NCBI GenBank assembly: GCA_041391665.1
Contig: JAWKNO010000002.1
Span: 1,674,001-1,738,000 of the forward strand
Direction: 5' to 3'
Length of the DNA stretch: 64,000 bases
Source of the DNA: Bacteroidia bacterium
GTDB lineage: Bacteria > Bacteroidota > Bacteroidia > J057
Part shown: piece by piece, positions 51,892-60,877 of the stretch
Layout: the number at the start of each line of letters is the position of its first letter
Numbering within the stretch: the first letter of the stretch is position 1
Made by a program: the position numbers and the translations under genes
Notes under the pieces: generated by a model
The model's input: only the letters and a program-made list of their open reading frames with translations
Told to the model about the DNA's origin: nothing
Database searches by the model: none

Positions 51892-53232
51892 ATGCTGAAA
51901 GCAAATTTCTTCTTTGTTTGTTTTCTACTGGTTGTTTTCTCTGTCAAAACGACCGCACAACGCACTGTTACGACCGACACCGACTGGGCCAAACAACAGG
52001 CTACGCTGACCAATGCCCCCGAAGCTGATTTTATTATCCGTATCGGGGATGTGGACAACCTGGGTTTTGGCTGGCCTGAAAATTTTGATCCCTTCTGTGG
52101 AAGAATGACTGAATCACATTATTACCCCTGGGACGCCAACCCCTCCGACCTTCCCGGATTTGACCGCATTCTTATTTCCAGTAGATTCAACCCCAGTATC
52201 GCCTATAACTGTGGCGGAGATGGTTATTCGGGTAAACATGACCCAAAGATTACAGACCCTGTGGAATGGTCATTGCCGACAGGTATTCTCAAAAGTGCTT
52301 CCATAAACAATGCCTGGCTACAAATATTTATTGACGACTTTCAGGCACCCGTCTTTTGCTCCAGGTTTCAGCTCACGCTCAATGGAAAACGATTTGTCGA
52401 AGGCGAAAAAATATTGAATGCCATAGAACAAACCGGGCCGGTAGGCAAACTCGTATCTTTTCTGATACCTGAAGAGTTTTATCCGGCACTGCTGAGTGGA
52501 GCCCCTTTAAAAATTAAAATTGATGAGGTAAACGGCGTCGCAGACGGCTTTGCCGTGGATTTTGTGAGACTGCTCGTCAATCGCAAACTCGAAAACACCT
52601 GCGTGGGTACGGTCAGAGGATATGTCCTGGACAAAGAGACACAGGCAGTCATCGCCGGAGCTACCGTTTTTTCCTCTGGCAATGCCTCCACCCAAACAGA
52701 TGCTGAAGGAAAATTTTCTTTTGAAAATATCCCGACAGGATTTGAGGTTTTGGGCGCCTCATACCCCGGGTATACCGATGGAAGAGGCACGGTAGATGTT
52801 GGCGAAGGAGATGATAACTATGAAGTGTATATATTCCTCGAAAAAGGAACAGGGGTAGCTAAATACGACAACAAAAACCTCAAAGTAGGGGAATCGATTA
52901 ATCTCAACAACATCCTCTTCGATCAGGGGAAAGCCACCCTTCGCCCCGAGTCCAAAACCGAGCTGGAAAAAATTGTCGCCTTTATGAAAGCCAATCCTAC
53001 AGCAGAAATTGAACTCTCCGGCCATACCTCTTCGGAAGGAGAAAGAAAGTTCAACCTCTCGCTTTCTTACCAGCGCGTGACGGCATGCAAAGAATATATC
53101 ATCGCTACGGGTATCGATTCCGGAAGAATTGTCGCCGTGGGATATGGCCCTGACCGGCCTATTGTCAGCAATGATACAGAGGCAAACCGGGCGAGAAACC
53201 GACGGGTGGAAATGCGTTTGGTGAAATTGTGA
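51892..53232 (+). CDS. OmpA-family protein with carboxypeptidase-regulatory-like domain
   Basis: 446 residues with a signal peptide ending KTTAQ (about 22). An N-terminal beta-rich part of unknown fold (about 25-225, RIGDVDNLGFGWP, then PFCGRM) is followed by a carboxypeptidase-regulatory-like domain (about 240-310: RGYVLDKETQAVIAGATVF, SFENIPTGF) and an OmpA C-terminal peptidoglycan-binding domain (about 335-445: NILFDQGKATLRPESKTEL, ELSGHTSSEGERKFN, RARNRRVEMRL). It ties the outer membrane to the wall. It follows the potassium genes by 20 bases, perhaps co-transcribed, perhaps independent. Confidence 0.9.
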   Translation: MLKANFFFVCFLLVVFSVKTTAQRTVTTDTDWAKQQATLTNAPEADFIIRIGDVDNLGFGWPENFDPFCGRMTESHYYPWDANPSDLPGFDRILISSRFNPSIAYNCGGDGYSGKHDPKITDPVEWSLPTGILKSASINNAWLQIFIDDFQAPVFCSRFQLTLNGKRFVEGEKILNAIEQTGPVGKLVSFLIPEEFYPALLSGAPLKIKIDEVNGVADGFAVDFVRLLVNRKLENTCVGTVRGYVLDKETQAVIAGATVFSSGNASTQTDAEGKFSFENIPTGFEVLGASYPGYTDGRGTVDVGEGDDNYEVYIFLEKGTGVAKYDNKNLKVGESINLNNILFDQGKATLRPESKTELEKIVAFMKANPTAEIELSGHTSSEGERKFNLSLSYQRVTACKEYIIATGIDSGRIVAVGYGPDRPIVSNDTEANRARNRRVEMRLVKL

Positions 53233-53302
53233 TAAAGTCGGAGGAAAAACTATATTTGGTACTCTATCATATGATTAACACTAACTACCAACTATTCCTC
53301 CG

Positions 53303-54130
53303 ATGAAAAAAACGAAGATCCTTTTCCACACGATTTTACCAATACTGGCAGTTGTACTGGTTTTATTTGGTTGCCAGTCCGAAACAAAAACCGAATCAGA
53401 AACTGATACAAATACAGAAACCGCGGGCCAGCCGGGTGTTGGCCTTGCGGCGCCTGCGGATGCGGAAGTTCTGTTTGACGGAACCCGTGAGATGCTCGAT
53501 GCAAACTGGACGTATTGGGACGGGCCGCGGCTAGGTGCAGAACTCCCCATCAAATGGGAAATCGTCGCTGACCCCGTGGACGGTGGCACCTGTATGAGCA
53601 GCAATGATCCGGCCTCTGCAGGCGGACTTTATGGTGCAGCAGATATTGTCACCCAAAAAACCTATCGCGACTTCCGCGCACACGTTGAGTTTCTCATCAC
53701 TGCACCCGGCGGAAACAGCGGAGTATACCTGCAAAACCGGTATGAAATTCAGATTTTGGATGGCGATACAACTTCTCACGGCCTGGCTGCGGTCATCAAC
53801 GAAACCCCTTCCCCCTATTACGCCTACAATGGGATAGGAAAATGGAATGCCTATGATATCGAATTTCGGGCGGCTCGGTTTGAAAACGGTGTACTAACAG
53901 AGAAACCGATGGTTACGCTGTATTTCAACGGACAAAAAGTACATGTCAACCAAACCATCAATCAGGTTTGGGGCGGACCCAATTCGGGAATTGATGGCGG
54001 AAATGACGGAGGCAAAGGCATTACGGATACTCCCGGCGGACTGAAACTTCAGGCCGAGGGGCACGATGTGCGTTACCGCAATGTCTGGATCAAAGAGTTG
54101 AACCTCGAACAAGCGAATACAGACTTCTGA
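53303..54130 (+). CDS. Lipoprotein with DUF1080 (3-keto-disaccharide-hydrolase-like) domain
   Basis: 275 residues. The lipoprotein signal MKKTKILFHTILPILAVVLV ends in lipobox LFGC. A Thr/Glu-rich linker (about 25-50) leads to a DUF1080 domain (about 60-268). Its signatures are EVLFDGTREMLDANW, CMSSND, TYRDFRAHVEFLI, NSGVYLQNRYEIQILDG, WNAYDIEFRAARF and GLKLQAEGHDVRYRNVWI. The fold is a concanavalin-like jelly-roll that acts on or binds glycans such as 3-keto-disaccharides. It is surface- or periplasm-anchored. A T9SS relic lies immediately after it on the other strand. Confidence 0.92.
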   Translation: MKKTKILFHTILPILAVVLVLFGCQSETKTESETDTNTETAGQPGVGLAAPADAEVLFDGTREMLDANWTYWDGPRLGAELPIKWEIVADPVDGGTCMSSNDPASAGGLYGAADIVTQKTYRDFRAHVEFLITAPGGNSGVYLQNRYEIQILDGDTTSHGLAAVINETPSPYYAYNGIGKWNAYDIEFRAARFENGVLTEKPMVTLYFNGQKVHVNQTINQVWGGPNSGIDGGNDGGKGITDTPGGLKLQAEGHDVRYRNVWIKELNLEQANTDF

Positions 54131-54131
54131 T

Positions 54132-54275
54132 CTAATTTTTGATTATTTTTCTCAGAACATATTGGTTGCCTGCCTGAATTTTTACAAAATATATTCCGGC
54201 AGGCAATTCTGTAATGTCAAGCTTTGCATCCGGGAGATGCATAACATCAGAGGTATTTACGCCCGGTTGAAGGTA
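54132..54275 (-). pseudogene. Relic of a T9SS type A C-terminal sorting domain
   Basis: A 47-codon leftward frame, closed by TAG at 54132-54134, reads as the end of a T9SS sorting domain (LDITELPAGIYFVKIQAGNQ, then VLRKIIKN). Upstream of codon 1 (54273-54275) the frame is blocked by an in-frame TGA and has no start codon; a short adjacent frame reads YLVYYKGGDDTFN. So a secreted protein gene has been lost here, leaving only its tail, wedged between the DUF1080 gene and the hypothetical lipoprotein gene. Confidence 0.65.
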
Positions 54276-54324
54276 TCATCGCCACCTTTGTAGTAGACCA
54301 GGTATTCGATCGTGAAAACACTAT

Positions 54325-56100
54325 TTAACGCTTAATCAAAACCTTCACATCTGCCCCTGTCTGGGTCATTTGAATGGTTTTTAGTTTTCCGGATTCGGTT
54401 AAATTCCATGTGGCTTTCAGCAGTTGATTTACTTTGCCATCCTCGCTGAAAGGAATGGCTGAATATCCTTCCATAATTTCAAATTCAGTTTCCGGAGACT
54501 GTTGTGTACTTTCAAAAAGTTTTCCCAAAACAGGCGGTGCAAGGTTCCAATTGGATTGGGCAACCGGTGGTTTTGTCGCCAGCAGGAGGGTATATACATC
54601 AAAAATATCTGCATTCCGGAAAAGATAAGATTCTTGTCTGGTAGTTTTGGTAAATATCACAGAAGCCGGATATCTGGCGGCATATTCTGACAGGGTCATC
54701 TTCATATATTCAGTACTATCAGGCATGGGAAGGGCAGAAAGATACGTTCCGGGCATAAACCCCTGCTGATCGTTGTATTCTACTTTCAACCAATTGACCA
54801 GCACATTGTCTCTATACAGCCAGTTTTGGTTAAGATTCAGGGTATCATCGAGGATTTGTACCGGCTCTCCATACTTGATTTTTGCGCGCACAGAAGTGGA
54901 GTTGGGAATCGCCCAGAGAAAAGTTCCGCCTTGCTGATTGACATACCCTGAAGATTGGGGATATTTTGTAAGCGGATGCCCGTGATTTCGGATAAACCGA
55001 GGCGCATAACCCACAAAATCCATTCTCATTTTCACCCGGCTTTCTACTTTAAAATAGTCAATCTGGCGGGTCAGAACACCATTTTCATAATATTCTTCCT
55101 TCAGGAGTTGTTGACCTTTTTTTGTAGTGGGAACTGCATAATAAATACCGCCTTCATATAAATGGGTATCTTTTTTTACGCTGAAATATTTCCACACGCC
55201 GTCTTTTCTTCCGTAATCATAATTTCCCTCTCCATAACTCAGGCTATACAGATCACCAGAATATTCGGGATCCACATACACCATCGACAAATCAAGCCCT
55301 GTAATGACCCACGGTCCGTTGGCGGTATGACGGGCTACTTCACCCGTTGCCTTCACATTCATCAACCTGGCTGAATCGGGAGGGCTGTGAAACCCGTCTT
55401 TGTCAAAGTAGGGAATAATCACACCATCAGGTAAAATCCGGTATTGATCAAATCCGGCAAGCCCCATGATCTCAGCCTTTTGACTAACGGAAAAGGCTTT
55501 TACCGAAATCAAAGAATCTTTGCCAATGTAAAATTTCTGCGTTAAGTACACATCCAGTTCATCCACCATCCGTTCGCGGATCAGCGTAATACGATCAATC
55601 AGCAAACCCGATTTACTTACCGTGATCAGCCCGACATCCAGTGCCCCGGTTTTAGATGAATCAGCGACGAGAAAAACATCATAACAGTCATTGCCAAACA
55701 ACCAGCCTTTCCGGGGCAGACTCACCTTCTCCAGGCGACGGAAAGCGGCATCAACCAGCGAATCTCCTGTTATTATGGGATCTGTCCATTCTATCCGCGG
55801 TTCCCAATACAGAGGATAATCAAAAAAGAAGGAAAGGCTGTCGCCAACCGGAAGCGACAGGGTATCTGTAGAAAGATTGACAAAACGCCGGGTGAGCAAT
55901 GACGAATCAATACAAGGAAACATCTGTGGTGATGCAGATGCGATCGGGTCAGCGGAATATTCTGGAGCAGACGGCGCTTTGGAAGGTTTCTGGCAGGAAA
56001 AAAAACCGGCAAGCAGCGCAATTAGCAACACATATTTGGGGAAAAAATCAGGCACCAGAACGGTTGTTTTTAATTTTCCATGCAAAAAAGCCAGTGGCAA
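54325..56100 (-). CDS. Hypothetical lipoprotein with toxin/MORN-like and SH3-like segments
   Basis: 591 residues as drawn, starting MPLAFLHGKLKTT; a GTG at 56053-56055 would give a shorter start that better fits the lipobox LAGFFSC (Cys about 36). The middle holds a MORN/antitoxin-like segment (YGEGNYDYGRKDGVWKYFS, about 290-310) and a later SH3-like segment (about 395-460, with KIKYGEPVQILDD and WLKVEYNDQQGFMPG). No catalytic motif is seen. The lipobox implies surface or periplasmic attachment. It lies 20 bases before the next leftward gene's stop (56121), same strand. Function unknown. Confidence 0.7.
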   Translation of the reverse strand: MPLAFLHGKLKTTVLVPDFFPKYVLLIALLAGFFSCQKPSKAPSAPEYSADPIASASPQMFPCIDSSLLTRRFVNLSTDTLSLPVGDSLSFFFDYPLYWEPRIEWTDPIITGDSLVDAAFRRLEKVSLPRKGWLFGNDCYDVFLVADSSKTGALDVGLITVSKSGLLIDRITLIRERMVDELDVYLTQKFYIGKDSLISVKAFSVSQKAEIMGLAGFDQYRILPDGVIIPYFDKDGFHSPPDSARLMNVKATGEVARHTANGPWVITGLDLSMVYVDPEYSGDLYSLSYGEGNYDYGRKDGVWKYFSVKKDTHLYEGGIYYAVPTTKKGQQLLKEEYYENGVLTRQIDYFKVESRVKMRMDFVGYAPRFIRNHGHPLTKYPQSSGYVNQQGGTFLWAIPNSTSVRAKIKYGEPVQILDDTLNLNQNWLYRDNVLVNWLKVEYNDQQGFMPGTYLSALPMPDSTEYMKMTLSEYAARYPASVIFTKTTRQESYLFRNADIFDVYTLLLATKPPVAQSNWNLAPPVLGKLFESTQQSPETEFEIMEGYSAIPFSEDGKVNQLLKATWNLTESGKLKTIQMTQTGADVKVLIKR

Positions 56101-56120
56101 TATAGGGTAAATTCAGGGGA

Positions 56121-56627
56121 TTAATATTCTACAAGTTTCCCGTCAAAAAAGCTTTCCATATCCTTTTTGGATTTACTGCTTTCAAATTTGAAGGCAGCAG
56201 TGGTCAGCACATAAACAAAAACCAGCATAAATACCGGAATCAAAATGCCCGGACTAAATCGTTCCTCCTGAAAAAAAGGCAGCAGAATTGTTATCAGCGC
56301 CGTTTTTACGACCATACACCAGATAACAATAAACACCCAGACCATCACGTGTAGCTTCATTTTCACATCAATGACAGCGCCACTTCCCGAAGGCCTGATC
56401 TCTCCGGTTATCTGCGGAAGAAACGAGTTCCGGTAATGAATGATCCGGTTGATCTGAAAGGAGTTTTCCCCGATACTGCCTTCGTAGGGTTGATGGTCTT
56501 TGCTACTTAGAAATCCCCGCATCCGGAAGAATTTTTTGGGCTCAATATTTTCGGCGAGGCGTTGCCTTACTTCATCCACGGATAAAGGCGACTTATAAGT
56601 GAGATTTTCAAATGGCAGGTATTTCAT
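56121..56627 (-). CDS. Hypothetical membrane protein
   Basis: 168 residues. A soluble N-terminal part (about 1-92) of mixed alpha/beta look with charged residues (EVRQRLAENIEPKKFFRMRG) precedes two strongly hydrophobic membrane segments (about 94-118, VMVWVFIVIWCMVVKTALIT; and 127-147, GILIPVFMLVFVYVLTTAAF). A short basic tail ends the protein. The arrangement suggests a PH-like or START-like domain anchored by a hairpin, but no family is recognised. It lies upstream of the 54325 lipoprotein, 20 bases, so one operon. Confidence 0.6.
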   Translation of the reverse strand: MKYLPFENLTYKSPLSVDEVRQRLAENIEPKKFFRMRGFLSSKDHQPYEGSIGENSFQINRIIHYRNSFLPQITGEIRPSGSGAVIDVKMKLHVMVWVFIVIWCMVVKTALITILLPFFQEERFSPGILIPVFMLVFVYVLTTAAFKFESSKSKKDMESFFDGKLVEY

Positions 56628-56710
56628 TGGACTATAATCTTTCAGGACGATTTCCCAAAATAAGGATTTTTGCGAATATGGCCGTCAAAAAAGGGAGTGA
56701 CAATATGGGT

Positions 56711-56742
56711 ATGTAGGGGCAGAATATATTCTGCCCCTACAT
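56711..56742. repeat. 32-bp perfect palindrome with flanking T-run
   Basis: ATGTAGGGGCAGAATA is followed directly by its exact reverse complement, TATTCTGCCCCTACAT, so all 32 bases form a perfect palindrome. On the plus strand eight T bases (56742-56749) follow, which would make a terminator shape; however both neighbouring genes run leftward, and in that sense there is no U-run. GTAGGGGC/GCCCCTAC palindromes of this kind recur in many environmental bacterial genomes as dispersed repeats, as I recall. Confidence 0.75.
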
Positions 56743-56757
56743 TTTTTTTCATATCCC

Positions 56758-59700
56758 CTACTCCACCACAAGCCGCAGACTCTGCTGCCCGCGACCGCTG
56801 CGCACCTGTATCAGGTAAATCGCCGCCGGCAAGTCGCTGATGTTCCAGTCCAACGCAGTTTCACCTGACCGCAGGGTCTTTCGGCCAATCACTCTGCCAT
56901 CCGCTGCAATCATTGTAATTTCGAGGTTTTCCTTCACCGGCTGGCTAAGGCTGATACGCACCTGTTCATTGGCCGGATTGGGTTGCAATGTCACCTCCAG
57001 GCCGGGAGACAATGTCTCAATTCCCACAGAAGGCTGTATCAAAATCGTATCGGTCAGGGTACAGATGCCGTTGACTGTCAGAGAAACAACAAATTCGCCG
57101 ATGCCGGGATAAAGGTGAACGGGGTTCTGCTGGGTAGAGGTAAGCCCGTCGCCAAAACTCCACAACCAGGTGGTCGCCCCCTGAGAAAGATCTGTGAAGG
57201 TCACTTCTTTTACCAGACTGTCCTGCGAATATTCAAAATCTGCGGAAGAAACGGTTACACTTACCGGTACTCTGTCTGTTTTACAGGATACGCCCTGCAC
57301 TTCCCAGTCATACAAATAGTAGTAGAACGCCGCAGGATTCGTGGTAGATGAAGAACCCGTCAAAGATACCAATCCCCCAATGGTATATGGATAGTTTGCG
57401 CCATTGGTATTGCGGTAAAGATCAATACCAGAACCACCCACACTATAGTTACCCGGACCGGGAATATGAAGATTTAAAGTTACCCGTTGCGGGCCGGCGG
57501 GAATATTGACCGTCACCTGATCTACGACATTTCCTCCACCATCAGCTCCATCCCAGACAAAGATTGTACGCGAACCGGCAGAACCAGCATCGGTCCATAC
57601 AGAGATAAGCGTAAATTCGTCGAAAGCGGTGAAGTTAACCGTACCGGTAAAACCGGTGTTGTGATAACTGCCTGCGCCAATGCTGCCATTGGCCGGACCG
57701 ACATTCTGAACCTGCGCAACAATTTCTTCCTCCACATAAAAGGTAGTATCGGCGGTCAGTACAGGAGTCTGAAAAACGGCTCCGGTATCAAGCAAAGTTC
57801 CATTGTCATCATACCAGCTATACACGCCATTGGCATTAATGGTAAATGTAGCGGCCTCGTTTATGCAAATTTCGACATCTGCTACTACAGGAGCAGGGGG
57901 AAGCGAGATCGTTACCGTCTGAACCAGCGTATCGCTGCCCAGTGTATTGGAAGCAATCAGAATGACAGTATAAGTCCCGCTACTCAGATAAATATGAGTA
58001 GGATTTTGCAGCGTATCCGTATTTCCATCACCAAAATCCCAGTTCCAGTGTTGTGGAATATTGGTCGATTTATCAGTAAAATCTACTTTATTGTTACAGG
58101 AAGTGATAACCGAAAACACATAATCAGCAGTAGGAGGTGTTAAGGGTGTCAGGCAGCTTGGCGGAAGATCAAATGCCTCGGTCTGGTCGGTACGGCTATT
58201 GGCACTTCCCTGGCTGGCGCTGTAACCGAGACCACGGCGTGCAAAAACTTCCCATATCAGGCACTGGTTTGCGCCGCCATTATTAATCTGATCGGCGAGC
58301 AGAATCGCATCACGGCCATCTACAAATCCGGGACCGCAAACCTGAAGTTTCATCCCGTCCATGACCAATTGCATGGCGATATTATTTCCGCCCGTTCCAT
58401 TGTACTGGTCTGCGTCAAAACCGTATTGATCGATAAGTTTCAGCGTAAGATCCCAAAGCATGGTACACCAGACAAAACCAATTCCATGTGGCTGAGAGAC
58501 ACCAAACTGGTCATTGGTATCGTCATAGGTATAGGGATTAATCGCAAAATCGTACGAATAGGGCGCATTCCTTATACCACCACCGGTAGTAGGTTCAAAG
58601 ACTGCAAAGGTTCCAATTCCTCTATTGACAGAATTGGTATCGATACTCATCATCAGCGAAAAATAATCACTCCATCCCTCTCCCATTTGCTCCGAATTGC
58701 CGAGGCAGTTGGCATTGGCGCCTCCGCCGGTAAGGCGGTTGGAGATACCATGACCATACTCATGGGCGATGATTCCGTTGTCAAAATCCCCATCACGGTC
58801 AAAATTCCCAGACAGGTCCTGAAGCGTCGCATTGACGGTATTCCCGGCGACAATTTGTGCCCGGATCAGGTTCCCATCGACTTGCCGGATCATAACAGAG
58901 GGGATGGTAATGGTCGAAGAAGTTCCCCCCATAGCCGTAGGATTACCGCCGGTATTATTGACGATAATGACCGCAATCGCACCCGCATTTTGCGCTGCTT
59001 CCACTTTAAAAGCAAAGTTACAGTTACCCCGATTGATCATGACGATTTTTCCGGCCATCGCAGCGCCATTGGTAAAGGGTTGGCAGCCGTCTGAAGTGTC
59101 GGGCAGTGTCCCGTCGCTGGCAACTACAATATCTGCGGTAATCGGATTGGGGCCGACGGCCGGACCAAAGTTGGCAGAAGCAGTTACATATAAACCGGCA
59201 ATACTTCCGGGAAAATTTACAGTCAGAAAGCTGTCATTCCCACTGTTACCGGAACTCCATAGATACATCTGCATATATCCGTTATCCCCATCGGGAGGGG
59301 TACCAAAATTGGCATTGTTGATCCCACCGCCATCCTGTGCATCGGCAAATACAAAATCATTTCCCTGGCCATTTCCGGTGTAGTTAGTTTCCTGAAAATT
59401 GCCTGCCTGCTCGTCAAAACCGTACTGGTATGAGTAGTCATGCAGGATATTGTTCATATAAAAAAGGTTGGTAATGGCAGCATCTTCGTAGCCCGCAGGT
59501 TGCTGATTGAAATTGAGCGGAAAGTCAAAATCCAGCAGTGGCCCGCCGTCGGGGCTATGACCACCCAAATCATCGTCATCTCTGTCTTCCCGGGCAAATA
59601 CGTTATTTCCACGGGTAATGGTGAACTCAGCGCCGACATTTCCATCGGTATCATGCCAGCCAAAGGGAGAAGCCAGTGAGTCAGCAGGTTCGATTTCGAG

Positions 59701-60471
59701 GGTTCGCGGACCGTGGTTGGGGCTTTCAATCCGGTAGGAAAATACCCGGTACTGGCCGGGGCTACCCATCGATTCGGTTTGTTGAAGGAGGTTTTCTACA
59801 GAAGCGGCTGCGTGGGTATGATTGGTTTTGGGGTGGTTGGGGAAGGTACATTCTTTTATCCAGTCAACCTTATCGAGCAAAGCACCGGAGACGGCATCTA
59901 TCCGTACACTCCACCAGTGTTTTCCATCAGGTGCAAACAGGGACATATCCCACACCAGGAAGAGTTCTCCTTCCGGGCCTGGCAGATACATGATGCGGAT
60001 GGGGATATTTTTGCGGGAAATCCCACCATCGGAAAAAAGAAAATGGTTTTCGCCTTTGATTTCCAGTTGGGTGAGCCCCAATGCAACGCCTAGTTCCAGC
60101 TTTTGGGCAGCCGATTCAATAGCCTGTTGGGGAGAAATGGAAGGATTTTCAGCATTCGCGCGTTGTGCGAGATTTTTTTCCAGGCGACCGGCCATGTTGA
60201 GAATTTTGCCTTCTTTCATGGCAAAATTGGCCACAGCGTTATAAACAGGAATATCCTGATACAGTTGCCGGATATGGACATGGGTAAGGCCATTATGGCG
60301 GGAGGTGTATTCATCTGTAACCTCCCAGGACTGGACATCAGCGGGTGTTAAACCGGCAGATTCAGCATAGGATTGAAGGTAGTTTTGAATCCGTTCTTCG
60401 TTTTTTTGAGCCACGAGCGAAAGCGGCAGAAAAACCAGGAAAAATAAAATCGTAGAGTTTGTGCGGGTCAT
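56758..60471 (-). CDS. M36 (fungalysin-type) zinc metallopeptidase with PA, PKD and T9SS domains
   Basis: 1,237 residues from ATG 60471 (MTRTNSTILFFLVFLPLSLV), chosen over 60492 for the signal peptide ending LVAQK. An FTP propeptide part (about 20-240, VHIRQLYQDIPVYNAVANF) leads into the M36 catalytic domain. A protease-associated insert is marked by GKIVMINRGNCNFAFKVEAAQ. The zinc site is in HEYGHGISNRLTGG (HExxH) with the third ligand Glu in GEGWSDYFS. After it come a PKD domain (HWNWDFGDGNTDTLQNPTH), a beta-rich module, a second PKD (WLWSFGDGLTSTQQNPVHLY) and a T9SS domain (VTLQPNPANEQVRISL). A surface-secreted protease. The terminal REGIONS fit T9SS cargo. Confidence 0.95.
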   Translation of the reverse strand: MTRTNSTILFFLVFLPLSLVAQKNEERIQNYLQSYAESAGLTPADVQSWEVTDEYTSRHNGLTHVHIRQLYQDIPVYNAVANFAMKEGKILNMAGRLEKNLAQRANAENPSISPQQAIESAAQKLELGVALGLTQLEIKGENHFLFSDGGISRKNIPIRIMYLPGPEGELFLVWDMSLFAPDGKHWWSVRIDAVSGALLDKVDWIKECTFPNHPKTNHTHAAASVENLLQQTESMGSPGQYRVFSYRIESPNHGPRTLEIEPADSLASPFGWHDTDGNVGAEFTITRGNNVFAREDRDDDDLGGHSPDGGPLLDFDFPLNFNQQPAGYEDAAITNLFYMNNILHDYSYQYGFDEQAGNFQETNYTGNGQGNDFVFADAQDGGGINNANFGTPPDGDNGYMQMYLWSSGNSGNDSFLTVNFPGSIAGLYVTASANFGPAVGPNPITADIVVASDGTLPDTSDGCQPFTNGAAMAGKIVMINRGNCNFAFKVEAAQNAGAIAVIIVNNTGGNPTAMGGTSSTITIPSVMIRQVDGNLIRAQIVAGNTVNATLQDLSGNFDRDGDFDNGIIAHEYGHGISNRLTGGGANANCLGNSEQMGEGWSDYFSLMMSIDTNSVNRGIGTFAVFEPTTGGGIRNAPYSYDFAINPYTYDDTNDQFGVSQPHGIGFVWCTMLWDLTLKLIDQYGFDADQYNGTGGNNIAMQLVMDGMKLQVCGPGFVDGRDAILLADQINNGGANQCLIWEVFARRGLGYSASQGSANSRTDQTEAFDLPPSCLTPLTPPTADYVFSVITSCNNKVDFTDKSTNIPQHWNWDFGDGNTDTLQNPTHIYLSSGTYTVILIASNTLGSDTLVQTVTISLPPAPVVADVEICINEAATFTINANGVYSWYDDNGTLLDTGAVFQTPVLTADTTFYVEEEIVAQVQNVGPANGSIGAGSYHNTGFTGTVNFTAFDEFTLISVWTDAGSAGSRTIFVWDGADGGGNVVDQVTVNIPAGPQRVTLNLHIPGPGNYSVGGSGIDLYRNTNGANYPYTIGGLVSLTGSSSTTNPAAFYYYLYDWEVQGVSCKTDRVPVSVTVSSADFEYSQDSLVKEVTFTDLSQGATTWLWSFGDGLTSTQQNPVHLYPGIGEFVVSLTVNGICTLTDTILIQPSVGIETLSPGLEVTLQPNPANEQVRISLSQPVKENLEITMIAADGRVIGRKTLRSGETALDWNISDLPAAIYLIQVRSGRGQQSLRLVVE

Positions 60472-60492
60472 CAAGGTAAAATTTTTTAACAA

Positions 60493-60877
60493 AATTACTC
60501 ATAATAGTTTTATCTGCGATATTACCCTAATGATCTATTGACTCTTCTACTCTTTTTCTTAATTTTCGTTAATCGTGCTATATCATATCCCTTTTACCAT
60601 AAAACGCCATACAAACCCAGATGTCATTTAGCATCGACAACCTCCCCCCAAAAATCACCTACGACGCCACCAAATACATCGAATTCACCTATGACGCCGC
60701 CGGCCGTAAGTGGAAAAAAACGGCGGTGGACCGCAGCATCACCACCTCAAAACACTACTTCGGCCCGATCGGATACAAAGGAAGTGCACAATCAATTCCA
60801 GTTCTCTGGAAATTAAAAACATTTCGCACCCCACCGCAGTTTAGCAACAGGTATTTAACTCCTAACTGCGACCTACT
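60493..60877. other. Intergenic region with RHS relic
   Basis: AT-rich upstream of the M36 start. No complete gene. The right half holds the RHS remnant described separately. No convincing promoter or terminator is visible, though the region must contain start signals for the divergent M36 gene and for the lipoprotein at 60878. Confidence 0.4.
60603..60782 (+). pseudogene. RHS/YD-repeat gene relic
   Basis: A 60-codon plus-strand frame reads LPPKITYDATKYIEFTYDAA, then GRKWKKT and SKHYFGPIGYKG. This is the wording of the last YD repeats before the RHS core in Bacteroidota RHS proteins. An in-frame TAA at 60600-60602 cuts it off upstream, and no RHS core follows; after YKG the frame turns to unrelated residues. 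So it is a fragment of an RHS gene left after deletion or recombination. It lies 54 kb from the intact RHS gene and just before the lipoprotein at 60878. Confidence 0.75.
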
